Shown: piece after piece, positions 55,509 through 64,000 of the stretch
Position numbering within the stretch: the stretch's first letter is position 1
How the letters are laid out: each line of letters opens with the position of its first letter
NCBI GenBank assembly: GCA_023213395.1
Contig: CM041465.1
Coordinates: forward strand, 25,241,741-25,305,740
DNA length: 64,000 nt
Reading direction: 5' to 3'
Origin: Cycas panzhihuaensis
Lineage: Eukaryota; Cycadophyta
Made by a program: the position numbers and the translations under genes
Notes under the pieces: generated by a model
Databases searched by the model: none
Seen by the model: only the letters and a program-made list of their open reading frames with translations
Told to the model about the DNA's origin: nothing

Positions 55509-56060
55509 CTGATCTCCTGATAGTATCTAGTTGGGCGACGAGGTTTGCCGCAACTAGGGTAGCCCAGTCCATCCTCTCGCCGGCCTCGCACCGGCGTGCT
55601 GCATCCACCCATCCTCCCGGGATCTCTCAGAATTCGCTTCGGGAGATCCAAACGAATGCATAGCAAATGAGCTTCCTCGCCCGAGGAATCACGACATAAG
55701 TACTGCCCGGAGGGAGCCCCTCCACCGCCACTGCCTCCCCGTGAGAAACTGAGCTGCCTCCCTGTGTGCTGCCTCATTGCTAGGCAGTGTCCTCAGCCTC
55801 ACGGGTCTCCCCTGCCGCGCCAGACCCCTGTGATCCGCCTGATATCCTCCAGGGTGATGGTGATGTCCCCTATCTGAGGTAAGTGAAACACGTGCCTCCT
55901 CCTGTCCCAGTATGACACTATGTCCACCAGGAGTCGCTGATCTGCAAACCGGGGGTCTTGTGGCCTTAGACAGTGCCGCATCTCTTCAAGACCGTCCTAT
56001 CCTCCTCCGTCGACATCTCCAAGTAGCTCAAGATGGGCATGCTGACATTCTCGCGGTTAT

Positions 56061-56719
56061 CCACCGCGATAACCGCAACTTGACCAAAATCGATCGAGTT
56101 AGTCTCCTAGCAGTCACCTAGGCTCCTAGCTGTTTGGTTTGGAGGGCTATTTGGGCCCCCCTTCCTTGTTTTCTGATTTCCTGCCTGCGTACCACCCTAA
56201 ATTTAGCGGTACCGCTAAATTTAGAGCGGGCCCCGCCGCGATCTCTTTCCTGCTGCGATACCGCGGCAAAGATCGCGGTGCCACGATCTTCGTCATGCAG
56301 AGTCACCAAGAACCCCTAAAAGGGGTTTTGGCGGAAAATCAAAATTTTTACGGTGGACCCCTCAGGGGCCCAAGACCAGACTGTACTAATGCCTGTGCCC
56401 CACCTCTTTCTGGGTCCAATTCAGACTCCGAGAGGCCTCTAATCGCCCATAAGGGGCATAAAAAAGCATTAAATTTAAATGAAAAATGATGAATTTCAAA
56501 TTCCGAAATGACAAAGGTTTCATTTGATCCACTCACTGGGTCTGGCCTGACGGTCGCCATAGCGTCCCCGAGATCGTAATGACTGTCTCCTCGCGCGGAT
56601 CCAACGGTCAGATCCTCCTCGGCGTGCCTCGGAAGTCGGGTAGCGCTCCGCGTCGTAGGGAAAAGGCTCTGGTTTCGCATGAGAGCCGGTGAAAATGAAT
56701 TCCATTTTCATTAGTTTTC
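56061..56719 (-). other. Leader of antisense PMD transcript
   Basis: About 650 bp between the TATA box and the PMD coding start. It contains a 28-bp perfect palindrome (56197-56224) and several short minus-strand frames that look incidental. Confidence 0.45.
56197..56224. repeat. Perfect 28-bp palindrome
   Basis: Each arm is CTAAATTTAGCGGT and its complement, centred on GGTACC (KpnI-type core). GCGGTACC- and TACCGCGG-like words recur close by (56240-56280) and in the LTRs (44673-44750). It could fold as a hairpin or bind a dimeric factor. Confidence 0.97.
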
Positions 56720-56728
56720 CTTATATAG
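56720..56728 (-). promoter_or_regulatory. TATA box of antisense PMD gene
   Basis: Minus strand CTATATAAG in a GC-rich surround (GGCCCCCGCCTATATAAGG), about 660 bp upstream of the first PMD reading and pointing toward it. A start site about 30 bases downstream would fall near 56690. A strong match to the plant core promoter consensus. Confidence 0.65.
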
Positions 56729-57253
56729 GCGGGGGCCCCGACGGGCACTTTCTCCATTCTTAGCTTCGTGACAGTCATTGGGACAGTCTTATCGTGCTGG
56801 TAACCTTTGCCTTCTAGCCCTGTCGCCCATTGTGCTCCATGGATGCCCTTCATGCCTCCTCCTGCGAAGGCATTTATGGCACCTCATGTTCGCACTTTTT
56901 TGGGGGGGGGGCTTTTTCACCGTTTTGCGCGCTGCTCCCGTGCATGCCCGAGTTTATACTCGTTTGGCTCGTTTCGCCGCTCCGGACTCATTTTCGCAGC
57001 CCTTTTTTGCTCCTGGGACCCCCAGAGAAAATGCTCCTCTCACTGGGGCATGTTCTGCTCCCAAAGCAACTTTTGGGGACTCGGGGTGCCTTTTCTCCTA
57101 CTCCCAGTAGGCGCCCTGATCGCTTGTTCTCGTTCTCAGGTAACCTCATTGCTAGGTCCTCCTACCCTTCTCGGCCCGCTTTGCGCTTGCTATTCGAGTC
57201 TTTATTTTTGCTTGCATTACTACTCGTCTATTGCCCAAATCTAGCACCCGACC
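56729..57253. other. Gypsy 3' region between antisense promoter and second RNase H
   Basis: Pyrimidine-rich on the plus strand. Several overlapping open frames, none with a recognisable domain. It would contain the promoter-proximal upstream sequence of the antisense gene. Confidence 0.5.
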
Positions 57254-57672
57254 ATGTCTCTCCTCGTTTTCACCGATGGTGGAAGTCGCGGCAACCCCGG
57301 GCCTTCCGCCGCTGCGTGGATTCTTCGTAGTCCCTCCGGGCACGATTACATGCGTTCCGGAGTCTTTCTTCCCGAGGCTTCAATAACGGCCGTGTACTCG
57401 GCCAGTTATTGAAGCCCTTCGATGCTCTTCGTTTCCATTGCGGTTCCATTGTGTTGTTTTGCGATTCTCAGGTCGTAGTGTCCCATCTCACCCAGGTTTA
57501 CCAGGTGCGATGCCCTCACCTGAGGACCCTTGCATCTGCCGCTAGGTCTCTCCTGGCTTGTTTCTCGTCGGTGGATATCCAGCATATCCCGAGGCACCTC
57601 AATGCTGAGGTTGACAGCCTCGTCTGCCTCATCCTCGAGCGTCGCCTCCCTCTTCTAGGTGACCGCCCTTGA
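57254..57672 (+). pseudogene. Additional archaeal-type RNase H (aRNH)
   Basis: Starts ATG 57254 with MSLLVFTDGGSRGNPGPSAAAW, the classic RNase HI opening with the first catalytic Asp. After about 50 residues a stop and frameshift near 57408 lead to the second frame (57409-57672): IVLFCDSQVVVSHLTQ (Asp), LRTLASAARSLLACF, VDIQHIPRHLNAEVDSLV (final Asp). At the usual N-x-A-E-Y site the sequence is TAVYSA, so the catalytic Glu is replaced by Val. An extra RNase H of this type is known from Tat elements. Here it stands far downstream of integrase, separated from pol by the antisense gene, so it would need its own expression route. Confidence 0.85.
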
Positions 57673-58023
57673 GGCTTGTCCGGCCAGCTCGTGCCCAAGC
57701 CTCCAGTCACTGTTAGTTAGATGTACCCACTCTACTTTGTTCGATGCCCTCTTACTTCACGTTGCGCCTTGGCAACCGGGGCATCCGTTTCCGCTTATTT
57801 GGTTTGGTCGATGTTTTGGCGACACGTGGGCAGCCCCTACGTTGTCCTCGTCTCTGTCTCGCCTGTCCACGCGTTCCGCCGCGACACTTGCCTACGCCTT
57901 TGGTCCACGTGCTGCTCTTTATTGCTTTTATATATATATATGCATGTGCTACTCATCTTTCTTGATTGTCAGCATTCGCCATCACACGCCGCTTAGAAGC
58001 GGTGAGGCTCACGCCAAAGGCGA
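57673..58023. other. Gypsy 3' untranslated end
   Basis: No gene seen. The bases just before the 3' LTR (GGTGAGGCTCACGCCAAAGGCGA) do not contain a good polypurine tract. The nearest purine-rich run is AGAAGCGGTGAGG at 57995-58007. Confidence 0.5.
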
Positions 58024-60557
58024 TGTTTCCCAGCTATTGGGAATGGACTCGAGACACATTGGCACAGGTTTGTTCAGGTATATGTTCTTACTTTTCTTGC
58101 TTATGAGTGCTAGGTTAGTCTAGAATAGTTTGATTGACATATGCCTGCCAACATGCATTTGTTTGATTGCCTGCTCATAACGCATGTGCCTAATGGCACC
58201 CCTCAGCCTATGACGACTCACAGTGGGGGCATTCCCCAGCGAATGCGACACCCCGTATGGCATACAGCCACTCACGATGTCTCCATGGTCTCTCGGAATG
58301 CTCTTTCCAGCTTGTGTGTTCTTGTTATAACGTGCCACTTATGCTGCAAATCCTTCCTAAGCCCGGTTTGACCCTTAGATAGGACTCTTTGCACCGTTTT
58401 GGGTACTTGCCTACTGCCTAGGCCTCCCCCCAATTGATGTATTTCAGGCTTAGCCCCTGACCTAGCCCCAAAAACCTGATTTTTATGTTGTTTTTTCTTT
58501 TTTTTAAATTCGGGTTGATACCGCGGTAAACTAAGCGATCATGGAGTTTGCTGCAGATCACAGAGTTTGTCGACGACATCGCTTAAAATTTAAAAGAGAA
58601 AGCACACGATAGTTTCGTGTTTTTCACCGAATCGCTGCGTTCAGACGATTTGAGGTGCCCTAAGGCCCCCAATGTTCACTTGCTATGACCAAAGCATAAA
58701 AGCCTTTTTTTATTCATTTTGGGATTCTTCACTCCACTTTTGAAGTTTTCTAAGAGCAACTCTTCAAGAAAGACAAGGAAAAGACACATTGAAAGAGGAA
58801 CTTCTCTTACAACAGTGGGACAGAGTTGAAGTGGGCTGCTACTAGCTGGAGTTGCAGGGCCATTGCTGCCCCCTACGGAGCTCCATCACAAGTACCACCT
58901 TCCCTCACAAATACTCAAAGCTTCAAGGGATTTCCTCACCAAAAAGACCACTCCAAGGGCCCATTTTCAAGCTCCCAACTTGCATGGAGTTTCACTCTTC
59001 TGCCCTCTTGCAAAGGACAGCCAACACCACCTCTTAGACATTGCTTAGGCTGCTGCTCCAAGTGGCCAAGTGAATGCATGCATGCTCTCCTCCATTCAAG
59101 GTATTTTTTTGCTTCTTGTTGGTGCTTTTTCCTTGCTTTTTGATGGTTTTACTTGCAATTTCCTTCCTCTCTTTTGCATATACTTTCTTTGGGGTCCTCT
59201 TTTGTCATTGGATGCAAGTAATCTTGGCTAGTGGTGACTTACTATAGCGCTGCCCTAGATTGGTTACATTTCTTTGCATTTCCTTGAGACTCACCCTTCC
59301 CTTTCTAGCTTTCTCTTTCACCATTTTCTAAGCTAGTCGGTATAAAGGGTTTCACGCGAGGATTAGAGGGAGATAGGCGGGGTTCCGTCCCCCATTGCCA
59401 TCCTTCTCCCCAAGGGTTTCATCCCTTGTCCTCTCTCTCCCTTTATCACCTGTGCTTTCTTAGGAAACGGAGTGAGGGAAACCTAAGAGAGTTGGTTTGA
59501 GTTCTTTTCCCTTGGTGTAGGCAACCTGTCACTACCTGTTTCACCTCGTTACCTGCTAGCATTACCTTCCCGGACCCCGTGGAGACCTCTCGTGGGTGAG
59601 TTAGCCATCCCGAGGCTATACTCAGTCCCGTATAGTACATTTTATGGTGCATGACAGTTTGTGTGCTTACCGTGCAGTGTTGTTTCATTTTTGTTACGTG
59701 TTGGTGCGTAACTTGATTTCTCTAGTTTAGTTGGTTTCATTTCAGTATATACATATATATCTTGTCGTGCTTCGTAGCCTCTCTCCCGAGAGGAAGGTGT
59801 TCTCTCTGTTTGTTTGTAGGATCACGTCAGGGGGAGTGGTGTACGAGATCAACCCGTTGCCGGTCGGCTCTCGCACGGTATCTCTTCTCCCTTTTCGTTT
59901 CAAGCTTTGCTTTTCATCCTTTCCTTTTATTCTGTCTTTGCATGCCTTAGGGGAGGTAAGTAAACCCCCTTCGTCACCTCCGATCGACGTTTCATGCGTG
60001 GAGGAGAGAGGAAAGGAGCGCAACCGAGAGAGAGGATCCGCACTTCAACCTCAACCGCCGGATCCAGGTATTCCTCGTGTTTCCTTTGTTTTTCCCCTTT
60101 TTTATCATTCTTGCCTTTTATACATGCTTGATAGGTAAAAGAGAAGGAAATATAAAGAAAAAAGGAAATAGTCTTTTATTTTACGTTTACTTTTCTGTAT
60201 CGTTTCTTTTACTTTGCATTACATAGAGACAGAAGACCCATTTACATTATATTTCCCAACCTATACCTTACTTCACACCCGTTGCACGTTGAGTTTGTTG
60301 CCCTCTCGTTGCCTTCTCATTACCTTGAGAAGCCGCAACGCGCGAGGTTTCCTTTTCCTTCCCGGCCATCCGAAGGGTAGGAAGGCCTCGTATTTGCACA
60401 GCTACTTGGATGCAACCAGCACCTCAGCCCTCGAACCCAAGGCCTCCCACAAGACGGGACGACCCGCGAGGTGAGATCCTCGCTGTCTAGCCCAGTCAGT
60501 GTTGTGTTTGTATTTCTTTGCTAGACGTAGGATCGCATTCCCGCGAAGAGCATTTCA
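58024..60557 (+). repeat. Gypsy 3' LTR
   Basis: 2534 bp, TGTTTCCCAGC…GAGCATTTCA, followed by the TSD GATAC. Confidence 0.95.
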
Positions 60558-61135
60558 GATACCAACATAGTTCTGCCTAAATATGTTGGAGATAATTTTT
60601 TAATTTGGAAAATTAAAATGGAATGTTTCTTTAGGATTAAGGGGTTATTGATAACTATTTATGATGGCACTTTAGAGATTAATGAAGAAGGGGAGGAAAA
60701 TTTTAGAAGAAAGAATAAAGTAGACATTAATTTGATGCTTGTAGCTTTCGATAAAGATGAACTCCCTCCTTTATATCACTTTCTTATCGATACACTTTAT
60801 AACATTGACTCAGCTAAAGATGCATAGAATGTATTAAGGGAAGTATATGAAAAGAGTCTTGAAGAAGTTTAAAAGGCTATCAGGAAGACAAAGAACTAGA
60901 AAAAGAAGTTAAAGAGGAAAGAAAAAAGGGAAAACCAAATTGATTATAGTAATACTAATTCTTATACAGATTTATCTATCACTCATAAAGGAGATAAAAA
61001 ACCCATTTCTAGAAATAAGATAGATGAGTACTATTTGTAATCTAAAGACATGATTTTATCAAATGCTTTGAGTCTTATCAAGTTGACAAGAAACTCTTGT
61101 TGGAGCTAAGGATAGAGTGGATAGACTACAAAGCC
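60558..61135 (+). pseudogene. Copia-5 gag
   Basis: Directly follows the gypsy TSD: LPKYVGDNFLIWKIKMECFF (copia gag entry motif), an open frame 60618-60827 of 69 codons, LMLVAFDKDELPPLYHFLID, DSAKDA then NVLREVYEKSLEEV. The start codon lies in sequence displaced by the gypsy insertion or in the flanking 44.1 kb. A Lys/Glu-rich part follows with TAG/TAA stops. No zinc knuckle is seen before copia-6 begins. Confidence 0.78.
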
Positions 61136-61139
61136 ATCA

Positions 61140-61450
61140 TGAATGGGTTAACCATAGTTTGATATGAAAGTGATGTTAAAAAATACTAGGGAGGCATTCC
61201 CTACTATTATATAGTTTTGGAAAGGTGGAAAGTACCTCTACTTGACATCAAATTAAAAAATCAAATAAATAATAAAATATTAAATGCATTAATAAAATAA
61301 TGTACCTTGGGTGGCATTGGTGGCTCCATGTCAGCTCTAGGTGGCTGCATGGTAGCTTTAAAAGGCCCGAGGTGCTTTTTGAAGGCCTAAGATGCCTTTT
61401 AGAGGCCCAAGGTAGGTGCACATATTTTCATATTAGGCATTATCCCAACA
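61140..61450 (-). repeat. Copia-6 3' LTR
   Basis: The right end (…ATTATCCCAACA at 61450) is firm, because the minus-strand polypurine tract TTATGGGGGAGAA adjoins it. The left end is approximate because the partner LTR is outside the window. TGAATGGG at 61140 is one candidate. Confidence 0.75.
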
Positions 61451-62693
61451 TTCTCCCCCATAATGTCCAATATATAAAACTCTTAACTTGTCTTTAAACT
61501 TATGAAATTTAATATTTCCTAAAGCTTTTATGAAGATGTTGGCTGCTTGATTTTCTATATTGCAATATGCTAATTCTATTCCACCTACTTGTACTAGCTC
61601 TTAAATGAAATGGCGTTGTGTCTTAATATGCTTTGTTCTTCTATGAAATATTAGATTCTTTATCATTTCTATTGTACTCTAATTAAAACACCATATTCTT
61701 GTTGGCCCTTTCTGTTCTAACTAAAAATCCTATAATAGTCTCCTTAACCAAATTATTTCACATGCCCCTAAAACTACTGCTTTGTATTTAGCTTCTATTA
61801 TAGATAAAGATACTATATTTTGATTTTTACTGCTCTAGGCTATAGTTGTTGGATGCATAGTAAAAATATAACCAGAAGTTGATTTCATGTCATCAATATC
61901 ACCTACCTAGTCTAAATTTGTATGCCAAACCAATCTAAAATTTGGAGAATATTTGTAGAACAACCCATATTCTAATGTGCATTTTAGATATCACAAAATT
62001 CTCTTAGCTTCTTCCTAATGAGATGTCTTGGGTTCTTGCATAAATCTTAATATTGTACTAATCTATAGAGAGTAAGATCTATTAGTGCAAAGTCATCAAG
62101 TTTAGATAATTTAAATCCAAATTCAGCATGAGTATCTAAAGGTTTGCAATCCACCATCCTAAACTTCTAAAGTAAGTCTAGGGTATATTTTCTTTAGGAG
62201 ATAAATATGCCATTTTCTCCTTGCCATACTTCCAAATATAAGAAGTAATGCTTTATTCCAAGGTCTATCATTTCAAATTCTTTGCATATATCTTTCTTAA
62301 AACTGTATAGAAGTTGTGGATCATTATCGATGTAGACAAGATCGTTTATATAAATTCCTACGATTAAAATAGATTCTCCTTTGATTTTGATATATAGGTT
62401 TAGATCCGATTAAGATCTTTCAAACCCTTGATTTCTAAATTATATATCAATATGGGAATACCATGCCCTAGGGGCTTGTTTTAGTCCATAAAGTGCTTTC
62501 TTAAGTTTATACACTTGTTTTCTTCCCCCCTGACTTTAAAACTAAGGGGTTGAGAGAAATAAATGTCTTCTTCAATATATCCATTAAGAAAGGCACTTTT
62601 GATATCCATTTGTATAATTATACTCAACATTAAATAGACAGCCTCCATGTGAACAATGGGAGCAAAGGTCTTGCTATAATCAATGCCTTCTCA
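61451..62693 (-). pseudogene. Copia-6 RNase H and C-terminal RT
   Basis: Minus-strand homologue of 4660-5770 of copia-1, with the same order of motifs: an IDIND-like region near 62330 at the place of YMDD, a segment equivalent to MIDLGIKHYFLYLEV near 62260, and the RNase H A-E-A-x-Y region near 61800. Many stops. Confidence 0.7.
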
Positions 62694-63120
62694 TTAAGCA
62701 AAACCTTTAATGACAACTCTTGTCTTGTGTTTATTAATGGAACCATCCAATCTAAATTCTATTTTATATACCCATTTTGTGCCAATGGCTTTCTTTTCGA
62801 GTGGAAGATTGACTAATTCCCAAGTATCATTTTTGACGATGGAATTGTATTCTTCTTCTATTGTATGCTTCCAATTATCTTGTGTATTAGCCTCTTCAAA
62901 TGTTTGAGGCTCATGGGATTCCATAACTTTACTCATGAGGGAAAAGTTTACCTTATGTGTATGAATAGATCTTTGATTACCATCTAAGATGTTACCCATA
63001 TCATGATTGCTTTGAACCCATTTTGGAAGGCGTTGTGGTAGAGGTTAAGAAGAGTTTCCCTCCCCACTTAGTTCATCAGTGAATCATCTAGAGTCAAACA
63101 TGGGTGGCACATATCTTAAC
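62694..63120 (-). pseudogene. Copia-6 linker and RT entry
   Basis: The open frame 62999-62694 (101 codons) reads MGNILDGNQRS…SHEPQTFEEANTQDNWKHTI, then YNSIVKNDTWELVNLPLEKK, AIGTKWVYKIEFRLDGSINK and TRVVIKGFA. It retains the K-N-D-T-W-E-L…G-T-K-W-V-Y segment that copia-1 has lost. The longest intact pol piece of this element. Confidence 0.88.
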
Positions 63121-64000
63121 TTAATGGAGGTATCAAGATTTATAATCACTTCTTTTCTTTTTTCTTGGTTATTATGGTAGTAAGCATCTTCTTGGAATTT
63201 TATGACTCTACTCTCTATTTACCATAATCTTTCTTGTCTTAAGATCATAGACCTTGTATGATTTAGACGTTTCACTGTAACTAAGAAATATGCATTTAAT
63301 ACTATAGTCATCTAGTTTGGATCTACTTTAATTAGGTATATATGTATAGGCTAAATAGCCAAAAACTCTTAAGTAATGGATATTTGGCTTGTAACCTATC
63401 TAAGCTTCTTCAAGTGTCTTCCACCTTAGAGCTTTGGTAGAGCACCTATTGAGGAGATATATAGAGGTATAGATTACTTTTGCCTAAAATTCATATCCCA
63501 AATTTTGGTCTTTCAACATATACCTTGCCATTTCTATAATGGTGTGAATTTTCCTCTTAGCTACACTATTTTGTTGTGGGGTGTAGGGATTTGTGAGTTG
63601 CCTTCTTATCCCATGATGCACACAATATACCTTAAATTCATTAGAAATAAATTCTCCATTATTATCTCATCTTAGTGAGAGAATTTTATATCCACTTTAT
63701 CACCCCACATAGGTTTTGAAGTTAACAAAGTATTGGAAGGTATCATATTTAAACTTTAGGAAGAATACCAAGTCTTTCTTATCTAGTCATCAATAAATAT
63801 GATAAAGTAATATGCACCTACCAATGAGAGGACATCTATAGGATCATAAATATCTGTATAAACTAGTTGAAGTGGTCCAAATACTTGATAGCTATAATAT
63901 GGAAAGCTCTCTCTATGTTATTTACCAAGTAAGCATCATTCACAAATGTTTTTATCCACTTCAATGTTAGGCAATCTATTGACAATGTCTATCTTTCTTA
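63121..64000 (-). pseudogene. Copia-6 integrase, partial
   Basis: Minus-strand reading with NPYTPQQNSVAKRKIHTIIE (catalytic Glu region, near 63570), YTSIYLLNRCSTKALRWKTL near 63440, VFGYLAYTYIPN near 63340, and SYSETSKSYKVYDLKTRKIM near 63230. Upstream (63.7-64.0 kb) lie the core Asp motifs and zinc-domain remnants with stops. It runs off the window. Confidence 0.8.

Larger units (their letters stand above)
54218..56060 (-). pseudogene. Antisense plant mobile domain (PMD) gene
   Basis: On the strand opposite to gag-pol. It opens near 56050 with SYLEMSTEEDRTVLKRCG. After a frameshift, 55981-55799 encodes DPRFADQRLLVDIVSYWDRR and HVFHLPQIGDITITLEDIRR, the hallmark H-x-F-H-L-P…E-x-T-I-T-L-E-D of PMD proteins (MAIN/MAIL family, also known from transposons). 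Next comes DWATLVAANLVAQLDTIRRS, a 60-bp putative intron, then FPITRWAPMVHRWQTRFRG … LLTLTDYVANPYRVVRW and an Asp-rich, disordered tail. After a second putative intron (54789-54896) is a predicted coiled coil (ELDATRGERDELRGRTH, AALEERLKASEDRARGD) ending at a TGA (54218-54220). Stops near 55090, 54785 and 54580 make it a pseudogene. Cellular PMD proteins act in gene and transposon silencing; the role in the element is unknown. Confidence 0.8.
44180..60557 (+). mobile_element. Tat/Ogre-type Ty3/gypsy retrotransposon, 16.4 kb
   Basis: LTRs of 2533 and 2534 bp. Perfect 5-bp TSD GATAC at 44175-44179 and 60558-60562. Order gag, protease, RT, RNase H, integrase, then a 4.5-kb 3' region with an antisense PMD gene and an archaeal-type RNase H. 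RT before integrase identifies Ty3/gypsy. The large size, the protease D-N-G-S site, the C-H-H-C knuckle and the extra RNase H point to the Tat lineage. Base composition is clearly more GC-rich than the surrounding copia DNA. It carries several frameshifts and stops, so it is non-autonomous now, but is the best preserved large element here. Confidence 0.93.
41007..64000 (+). mobile_element. Copia-5: Ty1/copia element interrupted by gypsy and copia-6; end outside window
   Basis: Has a 5' LTR (41007-41407), a TGGTATCAAAG primer site, a long leader, then gag split by the gypsy element. Gag continues at 60558 and is cut near 61140 by copia-6. No pol or 3' LTR is visible in the window. The end coordinate is the window end, and the true end lies beyond it. 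Confidence 0.8.
61140..64000 (-). mobile_element. Copia-6: Ty1/copia element, truncated by window end
   Basis: The 3' LTR at about 61140-61450 and the minus-strand pol run to the window edge (integrase last). The LTR and polypurine tract are related to those of copia-1 (TGTTAAAAAATACTAGGGAGG and CCCAACATTCTCCCCCATAA shared), and the pol products are close relatives. It is probably inserted in copia-5. The other end and the TSD are not visible. Confidence 0.85.

Noticed and set aside
56830-57330. 166-codon plus-strand frame upstream of the second RNase H
   Set aside because: Overlaps the aRNH start in a different frame, Phe/Ser/Leu/Cys-rich, no recognised domain.

Overview
The window is plant nuclear DNA made almost entirely of nested LTR retrotransposons. 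I see no intact host gene, rRNA, tRNA gene or CRISPR array. The evidence for a land plant, probably a seed plant with a large repeat-rich genome, is: Ty1/copia elements with initiator-Met-type primer-binding sites (TGGTATCAGAGC and variants), a 16.4-kb Ty3/gypsy element of Tat/Ogre type with an extra archaeal-type RNase H, and a plant mobile domain (PMD) gene inside that element. I cannot name the species.

Layout, read as nested insertions. Target-site duplications (TSDs) were checked by eye where both ends are visible. Copia-0 (+; 5' LTR 1670-2116) is the outer remnant. Copia-1 (-; 4294-13634, TSD CTTAA) sits in it. Copia-0 coding resumes at 13640 and is cut at 13937 by element X (-), a pol-less family arranged LTR-internal-LTR-internal-LTR. 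The third X LTR holds two further insertions. Copia-2 (+; 20128-40962, TSD TATAT) contains a probable solo LTR (24396-25053) and copia-3 (-; 26971-40155). Copia-3 in turn contains copia-4 (+; 28527-34468, TSD ATTAG). Copia-5 (+; from 41007) runs out of the window. Its gag is split by the gypsy element (+; 44180-60557, TSD GATAC), and its downstream part by copia-6 (-; from about 61140). The nest is five levels deep at copia-4 (copia-0 > X > copia-2 > copia-3 > copia-4).

The copia elements are AT-rich and full of stops. Many of the stops fit C-to-T change at Gln codons, or G-to-A at Trp codons. The gypsy element is far more GC-rich and better preserved: gag, protease, RT, RNase H and integrase are legible in long open stretches with a few frameshifts and stops. 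Downstream of integrase it carries, on the opposite strand, a PMD gene with its own TATA box and likely introns. After that, in sense, comes a broken archaeal-type RNase H.

The most unusual signals are: (1) the antisense PMD gene with promoter and introns retained in a retrotransposon; (2) long untranslated leader sequence shared, in the same element-relative orientation, by several otherwise different copia families and by X; (3) the tandem X array; (4) antisense open stretches of unknown nature in the leaders of copia-1 and copia-5. All family names rest on motif reading, not on database searches.
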